A DNA stretch of 64,000 bases from Kytococcus aerolatus (GCF_900187395.1 NZ_FYEZ01000003.1:248001-312000), one strand, 5' to 3'. Positions 25,577 through 34,552 are shown, counted from the first letter of the stretch. Numbers and translations: made by a program. The notes: a model not told the origin generated them from the sequence alone.

Positions 25577-26772
25577 CGGCGCCCTCCGGCCACGGCCAGG
25601 TCGCCCTGCAGGCGGTGGACGGCCACGAGCATCGCTTCCAGCGCCAGCAGGGGCGCCACGTTCTCGGTGATGCGGGTGCGGGCCCGGTCGATCTCCTCCA
25701 GGCAAAGCAGCAGGTGCTCCGCCGAGGTCGTCCCGGCCAGGCGCTGCAGGTCCGGTGCGGCCTGGACGTTCACCAGCTGCACCGGCCCCTCGCCGTCACC
25801 GCTGGCCGCCCCGCAGGCGATGAGCAGGGCGTCCCGGTAGACCGAGGCGAGGTCGACGAGCGTGCGGTCGATGACGTCGCGCCGCCGCCGGGTGGTGCGG
25901 GCCTTCTGCTCCTTGGCCAGCTGGTTGAGCTGGGAGCGGATCGCCGGCGGCTGGGTGCGGGCCGTGGGGTCGGCCCCGTTGAGGCGCAGCAGCTCCTCCT
26001 TCTCCGCGGCGTCCCGCTCCTCGGCCACGGCCTGCGCCTCGGCGGTGGCCAGATCGTGCAGGGCGGCGGCCTGCCGCAGGGCGTCGCCCAGCCCGGAGAG
26101 CTCGGCCGGGATGCGGGTCACCCGGTGGCGGCGGGTGCGGGCCTCCTCGTCGCGGGCCAGCCACCCGGCCACCCCGATGTGGGACTGCGCCGCCCGGGCC
26201 GCCCAGGCCGCCATCGCCCGGTCCACCCCCCGGGCCACGAGCAGCTCGGTCACGGCCTCCACCGGCGGGGTCCGCAGCGCCAGCTGCCGGCAGCGCGAGC
26301 GGATGGTCACGATGACGTCCTGCGGGGAGGGGGCGCAGAGCATCCAGATGGTGCGCGGGCTGGGCTCCTCCAGCCCCTTGAGCAGGGCGTCGGCGGCCTG
26401 CTCGGTGAGCCGGTCGGCGTCCTCCACGAGCAGCACCCGCCACGCGCCGACCGTCGGGTGGTGGGCCGCCAGCAGGGCCAGCTCGCGGGCGTCTCCCACC
26501 CCGATGGAGAGCCCCGCGGTGTTCACGACCTCCACGTCGCTGTGCGACCCGTTCGCCACGGTGCGGCAGGACCGGCACTCCCCGCACCCGCCCTCCGGGC
26601 ACTGCAGGGCGGCGGCGAAGGCCCGGGCGGCGTTGGAGCGCCCCGAGCCGGGCGGTCCGGTGAACAGGTAGGCGTGGGTGAGGCGCCCCGGCTCGGCCAC
26701 GGCGGCGGCCAGGGTGGCGGCCAGCTCCTCCTGGCCGACGAGCTGGTCCCAGACGGGGGGCAGGGCGGTCAT
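25573..26772 (-). CDS. holB: DNA polymerase III delta-prime subunit
   Basis: The 399-residue clamp-loader subunit has LVGQEELAATLAAAV at the N-terminus, a modified Walker A (TGPPGSGRSNAARAF), a zinc cluster (CPEGGCGECRSC) and the Walker B-like VLLVEDADRLTEQAADALLKGLEEP. Its C-terminal two-thirds are helical with charged stretches. It helps load the beta clamp. ATG 26772 overlaps the tmk stop (ATGA), giving the usual tmk-holB pair. Confidence 0.95.
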   Translation of the reverse strand: MTALPPVWDQLVGQEELAATLAAAVAEPGRLTHAYLFTGPPGSGRSNAARAFAAALQCPEGGCGECRSCRTVANGSHSDVEVVNTAGLSIGVGDARELALLAAHHPTVGAWRVLLVEDADRLTEQAADALLKGLEEPSPRTIWMLCAPSPQDVIVTIRSRCRQLALRTPPVEAVTELLVARGVDRAMAAWAARAAQSHIGVAGWLARDEEARTRRHRVTRIPAELSGLGDALRQAAALHDLATAEAQAVAEERDAAEKEELLRLNGADPTARTQPPAIRSQLNQLAKEQKARTTRRRRDVIDRTLVDLASVYRDALLIACGAASGDGEGPVQLVNVQAAPDLQRLAGTTSAEHLLLCLEEIDRARTRITENVAPLLALEAMLVAVHRLQGDLAVAGGRR

Positions 26773-27416
26773 CGCCCGCTCCCCTCCACGCCGTCGACGG
26801 CACCGGCGAGCAGGGCGTCCACGGCCCGGCTCACCTCGGCGGCGATCTCCGCGGCCGGGCGGGCGGCGTCCACCACCAGGTAGCGCTCCGGCTCCCGCGC
26901 GGCGAGGGCGAGGAAGTGCTCCCGGACGCGGGTGTGGAAGACAGTCGACTCGGACTCCATCCGGTCGGCCTCGCCACCGCGGCGCCCGGCGGCCAGGGCC
27001 GGGTCGAGGTCCAGCAGCACGGTGAGATCGGGAAGCAGGCCCTCGGTGGCCCAGCGCGAGAGGCGGTCCACCTCGTCGGCCGCCAGCGAGCGCCCGGCCC
27101 CCTGGTACGCGATCGAGGAGTCCATGAAGCGGTCGGTGAGCACGACCGCACCCCGTTCCAGGGCGGGGCGGACCAGCGTGGCCACGTGGTGGGCGCGGTC
27201 GGCGGCGAAGAGGAGGGCCTCGGCGCGGGGGGCCACCTCGCCCCCGTGGAGGAGCAGCTGCCGGATCTCTACCCCCAGCGGCGTCCCACCGGGCTCCCGG
27301 GTGAGCAGCACCTCCCGGCCCGGCGCCACCCGCTCCAGGTGCTCCCGGAGCAGACGCAGCTGGGTGGACTTGCCGGCCCCGTCCCCGCCCTCCAGGGCGA
27401 TGAACACACCGCGCAT
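26769..27416 (-). CDS. tmk: Thymidylate kinase
   Basis: The 215-residue protein phosphorylates dTMP to dTDP. The P-loop is LEGGDGAGKST, the dTMP site LTREPGGTPLG, and DRFMDSSIAYQGAGR is the signature segment. LVVDAARP closes the fold. ATG 27416 shares one base with the stop of the MarR gene (TGATG), so expression is linked to the regulator and to holB. Confidence 0.97.
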   Translation of the reverse strand: MRGVFIALEGGDGAGKSTQLRLLREHLERVAPGREVLLTREPGGTPLGVEIRQLLLHGGEVAPRAEALLFAADRAHHVATLVRPALERGAVVLTDRFMDSSIAYQGAGRSLAADEVDRLSRWATEGLLPDLTVLLDLDPALAAGRRGGEADRMESESTVFHTRVREHFLALAAREPERYLVVDAARPAAEIAAEVSRAVDALLAGAVDGVEGSGR

Positions 27417-27940
27417 CAGGCGCCCCGGCGCGTCGCAGCCCCCGGGGCGAGCACCTCGTCGTCGGGGCGCAGACGGTCCATGAGCCGGCCGGTGAAGGAG
27501 TCCAGGGCCGCGAACTCCTCGTCGGTCATGCCGTCGAAGAAGACGCGGCGCACGTCCCGGACATGCAGGGGGGCGATCCCCACGATCGTGTCCAGGCCCT
27601 GCTCGGTGAGGTGCACGACCGCCCCGCGCGCGTCCTCCACGGCGGCCACGCGACGCACCAGGCCGCGCTTCTCCATCCGCCCGACGTGGTGGCTCAGCCG
27701 GCTGCGCTCCCACCCGATGCACCGCGCCAGCTCGGAGACCCGCAGGCAGCGGTCCTCGGTCTCGGAGAGCACCACGAGCACCTCGTAGTCGGAGATGGAC
27801 ACCTGCCCCCGCTCCTGCAGCGAACGGTTCAGGGCCGCGTTGATCTCGGTGGTCAGAGCCACCCACCGGCGCCAGACGATCTGCTGGGCAGGGTCCAGCC
27901 AGGGTGTGGCCTCGGAATCGCTGGACACATCACTCGTCAT
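27416..27940 (-). CDS. MarR-family transcriptional regulator
   Basis: The 174-residue protein has a helical N-terminus (QQIVWRRWVALTTEINAALNRSLQERGQVSISDYEVLVVLSE) and the winged helix (LRVSELARCIGWERSRLSHHVGRMEKRGLVRRV, DARGAVVHLTEQG). The ligand and targets are unknown. A longer frame exists, but ATG 27940 fits the family. GATACT lies 10 nt upstream, indicating a promoter very close to the start. It is divergent from the AIM24 gene and overlaps tmk by one base. Confidence 0.92.
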   Translation of the reverse strand: MTSDVSSDSEATPWLDPAQQIVWRRWVALTTEINAALNRSLQERGQVSISDYEVLVVLSETEDRCLRVSELARCIGWERSRLSHHVGRMEKRGLVRRVAAVEDARGAVVHLTEQGLDTIVGIAPLHVRDVRRVFFDGMTDEEFAALDSFTGRLMDRLRPDDEVLAPGAATRRGA

Positions 27941-28116
27941 GGTGGTCGAGAGTATCGGGAAGATTTCCGACATCGCATAGCACCACGGGCGGGCCCGGCA
28001 GATCCCGGCGGCGGCGGCGTCCCCCCACGGGTGGGGGTGCCCAGCACACCCCGTGCCCCTACCGTGACAGGGCACACAGCCCCCTCCCGGCAGGGGGACC
28101 ACCAGAGGAGGAACGC

Positions 28117-28836
28117 ATGGCCCTGCACGGCAAGCTCTTCAACGACCACTCGGAGATCTCCAGCACCGACCAGTTCGCGCTGCAGAACAAGAAGCTGCTC
28201 AAGATCCAGATGCAGTTCGGTCCGGTCTGGGCCCGCTCCGGTTCGATGGTGGCCTACCAGGGCGACATCTCCTTCAAGAACAAGGGCTCCGGTGGGCTGG
28301 GCAAGATGTTCAAGCAGGCCGTGACCGGCGAGGGCGTCGACATGATGGAGGCCCAGGGCACCGGTGAGCTCTTCGTGGCCGACAGTGCCTCGGAGATCCA
28401 GGTCATCTACATGGAGAACGACGAGCTGAGCATCAACGGTCAGAACGTGCTGGCCTTCTCCGCCTCGATCGACTGGGACATCCACCGCATCCAGGCCCGC
28501 GGCGCCGCCATGACCGGCGGCCTCTACAACGTCGTGCTGCGCGGCACCGGCTACGTGGCCGTCACCACCAAGGGCGACCCGGTGGCCCTGGACGTCTCCG
28601 GCGGCAACACCTTCGTGGACCCGCACGCCGCCGTGCTGTGGACCGCCGGTACCCGCATGGACGTCAAGGTGGACACCGGCGGCCTGAAGTCGATGGTCCG
28701 CGGCGGCACCGGCGAGACCTTCCAGATGGCCTTCGCCGGCCAGGGCTATGTCGTGGTCCAGCCGGCCGAGAACGTGCCGCACGCCTCCGGAGGCGGGAGC
28801 AGCACCGGCAGCGGGATCGGCGACCTTTTCAACTGA
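28117..28836 (+). CDS. AIM24-family protein
   Basis: The 239-residue protein consists of two beta-rich halves (KLLKIQMQFGPVWARSGSMVAYQGDISF, and YNVVLRGTGYVAVTTKGDPVALDV) and a Gly/Ser tail. This is the AIM24/TerD-unrelated beta-prism family of unknown biochemical role. GAGGAGGAACGC before ATG 28117 is a strong ribosome-binding site. It lacks a signal peptide. Its neighbours give no clear pathway. Confidence 0.9.
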   Translation: MALHGKLFNDHSEISSTDQFALQNKKLLKIQMQFGPVWARSGSMVAYQGDISFKNKGSGGLGKMFKQAVTGEGVDMMEAQGTGELFVADSASEIQVIYMENDELSINGQNVLAFSASIDWDIHRIQARGAAMTGGLYNVVLRGTGYVAVTTKGDPVALDVSGGNTFVDPHAAVLWTAGTRMDVKVDTGGLKSMVRGGTGETFQMAFAGQGYVVVQPAENVPHASGGGSSTGSGIGDLFN

Positions 28837-28872
28837 TCCAGCAGCTCCGGGCACCGGGCCCGTGCGCCACGG

Positions 28873-28929
28873 TGTGACGCAGACCACATGCGCGCTACGG
28901 TGGGGTGGACATCTCGCCCACCCCACCGT
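28873..28929 (+). promoter_or_regulatory. Promoter with overlapping 12-bp inverted repeat (likely operator)
   Basis: TGTGAC (28873-28878), 17 nt and TACGGT (28896-28901) form a reasonable promoter. A perfect dyad, ACGGTGGGGTGG (28897-28908) with CCACCCCACCGT (28918-28929), covers the -10 and the likely start. A repressor bound there would block transcription of the PLP enzyme gene that begins at 28948. Confidence 0.6.
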
Positions 28930-28947
28930 CGTCTCTGGGAGGCCCAC

Positions 28948-30120
28948 GTGACCACGCCCGACCCGCACACCCTCGCCGTCCACGCCGGACGTCACGACCT
29001 CACCGCCCTCGGCGTGCACGCCGCCCCGATCGACCTCTCGAGCACCTCGCCCCTGCCCGACGTGGAGGCCGGCGGTGACGCCTACGAGCAGCTGGCCGGC
29101 GGTGGCCGCCCGGGTGAGGGCCAGTCGCACGTCTACCAGCGCCTGTGGAACCCGACCGTCGCCCGCTTCGAGGACGCCCTCGCCGAGCTGGAGCACACCG
29201 ACGAGGCCGTCGCGTTCGCGTCCGGCATGGCGGCGGTGAGCGCCACCCTGCTGGCCTGCGTGGCCGCCGGCAAGCCCCACGTGGTGGCCGTGCGCCCGCT
29301 GTACGGCGGCACCGACCACCTGCTGGGCACCGGGATGCTGGGCACCGAGGTCACCTGGGCCACGCCCGAGGAGGTGGCCGGGGCGATCACCGACCGGACC
29401 GGCCTGGTGGTCTGCGAGAGCCCCGGCAACCCCACCCTGGACCTGGTGGACCTGGCTGCCGTCGTGGAGGCCGCCGGGGAGGCGCCGGTGCTGGTGGACA
29501 ACACCTTCGCCACCCCGATCCTGCAGAACCCGGCCGACCTGGGCGTCGACCTGGTGCTGCACTCCCTGACCAAGGCCATCGGCGGGCACGGCGACCTGCT
29601 CGGCGGCGCCGTGGCCTGCAGCAGCGAGTGGGCCACGCGACTGCGCCAGGTGCGCGCCGTGACCGGTGGCCTGCTCGCCCCGCAGGTGGCCTACCTGGCC
29701 CACCGGGGCCTGCAGACCCTCGCGGTCCGGGTGGAGACGGCCACCCGCACCGCCCAGGAGGTCGCCGCGTGGCTCGACGGCCACGAGGCAGTGGCCGAGG
29801 TCCTCTACCCCGGGCTGGCCACGGGCGAGGACGCCGAGATCGTGGCCCGCCAGATGCGTGGCCCCGGGTCGATGCTGGCCTTCCGCCTCCAGGGCGGGTA
29901 CGAGGCCGCCTCCCGCACCGCCTCGGCCACGCAGATGATCGTGCACGCCGTGAGCCTGGGTGGCGTCGACACGCTCGTCCAGCACCCGGCCGCACTCACC
30001 CACCGCCCGGTGCCGGCGGACGCCCGCCCGGCCGCGGACGTGCTGCGCCTCTCGGTGGGCCTCGAGTCGGCGTCGGACATCATCGCCGACCTGGAGCAGT
30101 CGCTGGCGCAGACCGCCTGA
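28948..30120 (+). CDS. PLP-dependent trans-sulfuration enzyme family protein
   Basis: The 390-residue protein belongs to the Cys/Met metabolism PLP family. It shows VYQRLWNPTVARFEDALAELE, AFASGMAAVSATLLA, LVVCESPGNPTLDLVDL, the PLP lysine in LHSLTKAIGGHGD, and SLGGVDTLVQHPAAL near the end. It could be a cystathionine gamma-synthase, cystathionine or methionine gamma-lyase, or O-acyl-homoserine sulfhydrylase. Motifs alone do not separate these. GTG 28948 follows GGGAGG. It stands alone with a dyad over its promoter. Confidence 0.9.
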   Translation: MTTPDPHTLAVHAGRHDLTALGVHAAPIDLSSTSPLPDVEAGGDAYEQLAGGGRPGEGQSHVYQRLWNPTVARFEDALAELEHTDEAVAFASGMAAVSATLLACVAAGKPHVVAVRPLYGGTDHLLGTGMLGTEVTWATPEEVAGAITDRTGLVVCESPGNPTLDLVDLAAVVEAAGEAPVLVDNTFATPILQNPADLGVDLVLHSLTKAIGGHGDLLGGAVACSSEWATRLRQVRAVTGGLLAPQVAYLAHRGLQTLAVRVETATRTAQEVAAWLDGHEAVAEVLYPGLATGEDAEIVARQMRGPGSMLAFRLQGGYEAASRTASATQMIVHAVSLGGVDTLVQHPAALTHRPVPADARPAADVLRLSVGLESASDIIADLEQSLAQTA

Positions 30121-30144
30121 CACGGACCGGCCCAGTCGCCCGCA

Positions 30145-30180
30145 GCAGGGGTCGCCCACCCGGTGGTGGACGACCCCTGC
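30145..30180. terminator. Bidirectional terminator hairpin
   Basis: GCAGGGGTCG (30145-30154) pairs with CGACCCCTGC (30171-30180), and the interior CCCACC/GGTGG extends the stem. It sits between two convergent genes, 25 nt after one stop and 12 nt before the other. Confidence 0.75.
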
Positions 30181-30192
30181 GGTCGTGGTGGC

Positions 30193-30753
30193 TCACCCGC
30201 GGCGCAGCGGGAGCGGGCAGGCCTCGGCCAGGTCGGCCACCACGAGCGGGTCGCTCGGCAGCGAGGGCTCCTCCCCGGCCTCGACCTGGTCCCCGGTGAG
30301 GGCCGGGTGCGCGCTCAGGGCCTCCAGCTCTGTCGGCTCGAAGACCCGCGACCGGGTGAGCAGCCGCTCCCCCTCCGGGGCGTCGAGGCTGAAGCCGGAC
30401 CCCCGCCCCGGGACCGCGTCGAGGACCAGCTGGGTGTGCTGCCAGACCGCGAACTGCGAGCCGGAGATCCACACCGGCACGGCGTCGTCGCCCTCGGGCA
30501 GCGCACCCGGGGCGTCGCCCACCTCGGCGCCCAGGTCCAGCAGGCCGAGCAGCACGTCCCGGCGCCCCACCCGGAACTGCCCGGCGCGGTAGCACATCGG
30601 GGCCGAGCCGTCGCAGCAGCCGCCGGACTGGTGGAGCATCAACGCCCCGTGCCGGTCCCGCAGACGACGCAGCAGGTCCCGACCGGCCGGGAGCGCGACC
30701 ACCCGCGGCGGCACCGATCCGGCACCGCCCCGGGTGGTGAGCTCAGCGGACAC
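30193..30753 (-). CDS. DUF779 domain protein linked to aldehyde dehydrogenase
   Basis: The 186-residue protein contains the DUF779 core: LMLHQSGGCCDGSAPMCY, with three cysteines that could bind metal, DVLLGLLDL and WISGSQFAVWQHTQLVLDAVPGRG. DUF779 genes typically follow an aldehyde dehydrogenase, as here with no gap (TGA directly followed by GTG 30753). An extra C-terminal tail (ERLLTRSRVFEPTELEALSA and after) is longer than a minimal DUF779. A role in ALDH maturation or regulation is only inferred from linkage. Confidence 0.9.
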   Translation of the reverse strand: MSAELTTRGGAGSVPPRVVALPAGRDLLRRLRDRHGALMLHQSGGCCDGSAPMCYRAGQFRVGRRDVLLGLLDLGAEVGDAPGALPEGDDAVPVWISGSQFAVWQHTQLVLDAVPGRGSGFSLDAPEGERLLTRSRVFEPTELEALSAHPALTGDQVEAGEEPSLPSDPLVVADLAEACPLPLRRG

Positions 30754-32274
30754 TCAGAACAGCCCCGCCGGGTCGTCGGAGTAGCTCACCAGCAGGTTCT
30801 TCGTTTGCTGGTAGTGGTCCAGCATCATGAGGTGGTTCTCCCGCCCGATGCCGGACTGCTTGTAGCCGCCGAAGGCCGCGTGCGCCGGGTAGGTGTGGTA
30901 GCAGTTCGTCCACACGCGACCGGCCTGGATGGCCCGCCCCGCCCGGTAGGCGGCGCTGCCATCACGGCTCCACACGCCGGCGCCCAGGCCGTAGAGCGTG
31001 TCGTTGGCGATCCGCATCGCGTCGTCGAAGTCCGTGAAGGTGGTCACCGCCAGGACCGGCCCGAAGATCTCCTCCTGGAAGATCCGCATCGAGTTGTCGC
31101 CGCGGAAGACGGTGGGCTCGATGTAGAAACCGTCCTCGAGGCCCTCGATCGTGGCCGGGGAGCCGCCGGTGAGGAGCTCGGCGCCCTCCTGGCGGCCGAT
31201 GTCGAGATAGCTGGAGATCTTCTCGAACTGGTCGTTGGAGGCCTGCGCCCCGATCATCGTGTCGGTGTCCAGCGGGTTGCCGCGCTGGATCTTCTTCACC
31301 CGCTCGATGGCCAGCTCGAGGAACTCGTCGGCGATGTCCTCCTGCAGCAGGGCCCGCGAGGGGCAGGTGCACACCTCGCCCTGGTTGAGCGCGAACATCG
31401 TGAAGCCCTCGAGGGCCTTCTGCCGGTAGGCGTCGTCCTCGGCCAGGACGTCGCTGAAGAACACGTTGGGGCTCTTGCCGCCCAGCTCGAGGGTGACCGG
31501 GATGAGGTTCTCGCTGGCGTACTGCATGATCAGCCGGCCGGTGGTGGTCTCACCGGTGAAGGCGATCTTGCGGATGCGCGGGTTGGTGGCCAGGGCCTGC
31601 CCAGCCTCCGCACCGAAGCCGTTGACGACGTTGACCACCCCGTCGGGGACGAGGTCGCCGATGAGGCTCATCAGGTACATGATCGAGGCCGGGGTCTGCT
31701 CGGCCGGCTTGAGGACCACGCAGTTGCCGGCGGCCAGGGCCGGGGCGAGCTTCCAGGTGGCCATGAGGAGCGGGAAGTTCCACGGGATGATCTGGCCGAC
31801 GACGCCCAGCGGCTCGTGGAAGTGGTAAGCCACCGTGTCCTCGTCGATCTGGGACAGGCGCCCCTCCTGGGCCCGGATGGCCCCCGCGAAGTAGCGGAAG
31901 TGGTCGATCGCCAGCGGGATGTCGGCGGCCAGGGTCTCGCGGACCGGCTTGCCGTTGTCCCAGGTCTCGGCCACCGCGATCTTCTCGAGGTTCTCCTCCA
32001 TCCGGTCGGCGATGGCGTTGAGGACCTTCGCACGCTCGGCCGGGCTGGTGCGGTTCCACGTCTCGGCGGCCTTCCACGCCGCGTCGAGGGCCTTCTCGAC
32101 GTCCTGCTCCCCGGAGCGAGCGGCGCGGGTGAATACCTTCCCGTCAACCGGGCTGGGGTTGTCGAAGTACTCGCCCTCCGCGGGCGGGACCCACTGCCCA
32201 CCGATGTAGTTGTCGTAGGTGTCCTCGTAGGACATGACCGATCCGTCGGCACCGGGCTGGGCGTAGAGCGTCAT
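30754..32274 (-). CDS. NAD(P)+-dependent aldehyde dehydrogenase (AldB/ExaC type)
   Basis: The 506-residue enzyme has [20 protein letters not shown], the cofactor glycine motif [11 protein letters not shown], the catalytic Glu in LELGGKSPN and the catalytic Cys in [13 protein letters not shown]. It also has the end segment [14 protein letters not shown]. It oxidises acetaldehyde or another aldehyde to the acid. The pairing with DUF779 favours the acetaldehyde/alcohol-related clade. ATG 32274 has CAGGAGG upstream. Confidence 0.95.
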   Translation of the reverse strand: MTLYAQPGADGSVMSYEDTYDNYIGGQWVPPAEGEYFDNPSPVDGKVFTRAARSGEQDVEKALDAAWKAAETWNRTSPAERAKVLNAIADRMEENLEKIAVAETWDNGKPVRETLAADIPLAIDHFRYFAGAIRAQEGRLSQIDEDTVAYHFHEPLGVVGQIIPWNFPLLMATWKLAPALAAGNCVVLKPAEQTPASIMYLMSLIGDLVPDGVVNVVNGFGAEAGQALATNPRIRKIAFTGETTTGRLIMQYASENLIPVTLELGGKSPNVFFSDVLAEDDAYRQKALEGFTMFALNQGEVCTCPSRALLQEDIADEFLELAIERVKKIQRGNPLDTDTMIGAQASNDQFEKISSYLDIGRQEGAELLTGGSPATIEGLEDGFYIEPTVFRGDNSMRIFQEEIFGPVLAVTTFTDFDDAMRIANDTLYGLGAGVWSRDGSAAYRAGRAIQAGRVWTNCYHTYPAHAAFGGYKQSGIGRENHLMMLDHYQQTKNLLVSYSDDPAGLF

Positions 32275-32378
32275 CGTGACCTCCTGGATGTGATGGGGTC
32301 ACTTCACGGTACTCCGGGACGGGGGATCTGACCAGAGGTCGGAGGAGGCGAGCGCCTGGCCCCACGTACGGTGCGGCC

Positions 32379-33287
32379 ATGAGGGGAACCCGACGCACGA
32401 TGACCGTGACCACGCTCCTGGCCGTTGCCGGGGCCCTGCCCGCTGCAGCGCTGGACGTCCCGGAGCCGCCGGAGTCGGGGAACGTGGCCGATCTGGCCGA
32501 CGTGCTCACCGACGAGGAGGAGCAGCAGGTCGCCGAGCGCATCGACGCCGGCAACGAGTCGACGGAGAACGCGCGCGTGGCGGTGCTCACCGTCCCCTCG
32601 CTGGAGGGTGAGGAGCTCGAGGACTACTCGCGGCGCGTGGCCACCGAGTGGGGCGTCGGCGAGTCCGGGAAGGACAACGGCGTGCTCGTGCTCCAGGCCG
32701 CCGAGGAGCGGGAGGTCCGCATCGAGGTGGCCGACGGGGCCCGGGAGCACGTCTCGGACGACGAGGCCGAGCAGGTCGTGGACGTCATGACCGGGCGCTT
32801 CGGCGACGAGGACGTGGCCGGCGGCTACACCGAGGGCGTCGACGATCTCTACGCCCTGGCCCGGGACGAGAACCCCTACGCGATGAGCACCGGGGAGAAG
32901 GTGGCCGCCTGGGTGGGCGGGGCGCTGGCCTCCCTCGCGCTGGGGTTGCTGGCCTTCTTCGGGGTGCGTAGCGCCCGCCGGGCCGCGGCGAACGAGGCGA
33001 AGGAGAAGGAGCTGACGCAGCAGCTCATCGCCGAGGCACGGGCCCAGGACCCGGAGCTGCCCGAGCCCGACGAGGAGGAGCTCGAGGCCTTCCACCGGTA
33101 CCGCAAGGAGCACCAGGGCCAGCCGCTCCCGGGCGGGGTGCCACTCACCTACGCCGCGTGGCTGCCGCTCTACGCCGCCGCCCCCACCCAGTACGGCGCG
33201 GTGGACCCGGCCTCCACGACCACCAGCACCACCTCGTTCGGTGGTGGCGGTGGCTTCACCGGCGGCGGGGCCAGCGGCAGCTACTGA
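32379..33287 (+). CDS. TPM-domain membrane protein
   Basis: The 302-residue protein has an N-terminal signal (TTLLAVAGALPAAALDVPEPP). A TPM domain (NVADLADVLTDEEEQQVAERID, RVAVLTVPSLEGEELEDYSRRVATEWGVG, DNGVLVLQAAEEREVRIEV) lies outside. One membrane helix (WVGGALASLALGLLAFFGV) and a charged cytoplasmic part follow, and it ends in a Gly-rich GGGGGFTGGGASGSY tail. The TPM fold is linked to photosystem repair or phosphatase activity elsewhere; here its role is unknown. TACGGT lies 6 nt before ATG 32379, so the mRNA is probably leaderless. Confidence 0.88.
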   Translation: MRGTRRTMTVTTLLAVAGALPAAALDVPEPPESGNVADLADVLTDEEEQQVAERIDAGNESTENARVAVLTVPSLEGEELEDYSRRVATEWGVGESGKDNGVLVLQAAEEREVRIEVADGAREHVSDDEAEQVVDVMTGRFGDEDVAGGYTEGVDDLYALARDENPYAMSTGEKVAAWVGGALASLALGLLAFFGVRSARRAAANEAKEKELTQQLIAEARAQDPELPEPDEEELEAFHRYRKEHQGQPLPGGVPLTYAAWLPLYAAAPTQYGAVDPASTTTSTTSFGGGGGFTGGGASGSY

Positions 33288-33416
33288 GGCGCGGCCGGCC
33301 GGCAGACAGGGGCCTGCTGTGCCCGGTCCGCCGGTCCGCCCGGCGCGGGCGGACCGGGCAGCGCGGGCTCAGCGGGCTGAGGCATCCGTCGCAGAGGGGT
33401 CATCTATCAGGTGATG

Positions 33417-33458
33417 GGTCGACCGTTCCGCTGGCACGTGCCTGCGGAACGGTCGACC
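33417..33458. repeat. 42-nt nested palindrome in the convergent intergenic region
   Basis: GGTCGACCGTTCCGC (33417-33431) pairs perfectly with 33444-33458. The 12-nt centre holds its own palindrome GGCACGTGCC (33433-33442), so nearly all 42 nt are self-complementary. TATCAGGTGAT (33405-33415) and TATCAGGCGAT (33459-33469) flank it as direct repeats. It may be a bidirectional terminator or a small repeat element. The rest of 33288-33568 holds nothing coding. Confidence 0.7.
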
Positions 33459-33568
33459 TATCAGGCGATATCTGACTCCTGCAGAACCTCTGTGTGCGGG
33501 GCGGCAGGAGAACCGGCCCAGGTCCCTCAGGTGTGTGCTGGGCCGGCAGGGGAACCCGCCCGGGCGCC

Positions 33569-34375
33569 TCAGGCCCCCTGGCGGTCGGCGTTGGCCGCGT
33601 GGGCGTCGCAGGCGTACTGTGCGAGCCCCGGCGCGACCTCCTCGTAGGTGCGGCGGAACCGCTCGTCGGTGACGTACAGCTCGCCCAGGCCACGATGGAT
33701 GGCCGGCGTGCAGTCGTAGAACCAGCGGATCACGTGCTGGCGGTGGGCCTCGGCGGCGTCCATCGCCCGCTCCGAGGTGGCGGGCTCACCGGCCTGCATC
33801 GCGGCGGCCAGGTCGGCGAGCAGCTGGTCGGACTCGGCCTTGACCTGCTCCCACTGCGCCTTGTCGTACTGCGCGGTCCGCTGCCGGGACTGCTCCCAGA
33901 CGGGGCTGTCGCCCCAGCGCTGCTGGGCCTCGGCCTCGTAGTCGTCGAGGTCGGCGGCGAAGGAGTCGCCGAAGATCTCGCGCTGCTCGGCGCGGCTGAT
34001 GCGGTACGGGTTGGTGTTCTCGGTGGGGTCGTGCTGCGTGGTCATCTCGGCCTCCAGTGCCGTGTCGATGGCGTCGAGCAGCCCGGTGAGCTCCTCGACC
34101 TGGTGCATGACCGCCTCACGACGCTCCCGCAGCCGGGTCACCGCGTCACCCTCCTGCTCCACCTGCGCGATCTCCTCCAGGGAGAGGCCCAGGCGTCGCA
34201 GGAAGACCACGCGCTCCAGACGGGCGAGGTCCTCCGGGGTGTAGAGCCGGTAGCCGGCCCACGAGCGGTGCGAGGCTCCGGCCACGCCCACCGCCTCGTA
34301 GTGGTGCAGCGTGCGCACCGTCGCCCCGAGGATCTCGGCCACCTGGCCGACGGTCAGGTCGTCCTGTTCGGTCAT
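33569..34375 (-). CDS. MerR-family regulator with TipAS antibiotic-recognition domain
   Basis: The 268-residue protein has an N-terminal MerR winged helix (LTVGQVAEILGATVRTLHHYEAVGVAGASHRSWAGYRLYTPEDL) and a coiled-coil. The C-terminal TipAS domain (VIRWFYDCTPAIHRGLGELYVTDERFRRTYEEVAPGLAQYACDAI-like end) follows. TipA-type proteins bind thiopeptide antibiotics and activate their own promoter. Here the upstream promoter has the MerR-type 19-bp spacer. ATG 34375 is chosen because it directly precedes the DNA-binding domain. Confidence 0.93.
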   Translation of the reverse strand: MTEQDDLTVGQVAEILGATVRTLHHYEAVGVAGASHRSWAGYRLYTPEDLARLERVVFLRRLGLSLEEIAQVEQEGDAVTRLRERREAVMHQVEELTGLLDAIDTALEAEMTTQHDPTENTNPYRISRAEQREIFGDSFAADLDDYEAEAQQRWGDSPVWEQSRQRTAQYDKAQWEQVKAESDQLLADLAAAMQAGEPATSERAMDAAEAHRQHVIRWFYDCTPAIHRGLGELYVTDERFRRTYEEVAPGLAQYACDAHAANADRQGA

Positions 34376-34381
34376 GGCACC

Positions 34382-34412
34382 ACTGCACCGCCTCACGTCG
34401 CGTCAGGGTCAA
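34382..34412 (-). promoter_or_regulatory. MerR-type promoter with 19-bp spacer
   Basis: On the minus strand TTGACC (34412-34407) and TGCAGT (34387-34382) are separated by 19 bp. A dyad, CCTGACG-CG-ACGTGAGG-like, lies in the spacer. A lengthened spacer with a central dyad is the hallmark of MerR-activated promoters, so self-regulation by the downstream TipAS regulator is inferred. Confidence 0.6.
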
Positions 34413-34552
34413 GCATGCACCCGACGGGCAGGTCGCCAGCCCGCACATGATCCTCAAGATTCATCTGGCAGAAACCCCTTTGACACCTTCCTGACATCAC
34501 AACGCGATGTTATGCCTCAACACACCACCAGTTCACCGAGGAAGGGACCGTG

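Noticed and set aside
28837-28947. S-adenosylmethionine-type riboswitch before the trans-sulfuration gene
   Set aside because: Only a single simple hairpin is present, overlapping the promoter, without the conserved SAM riboswitch core.
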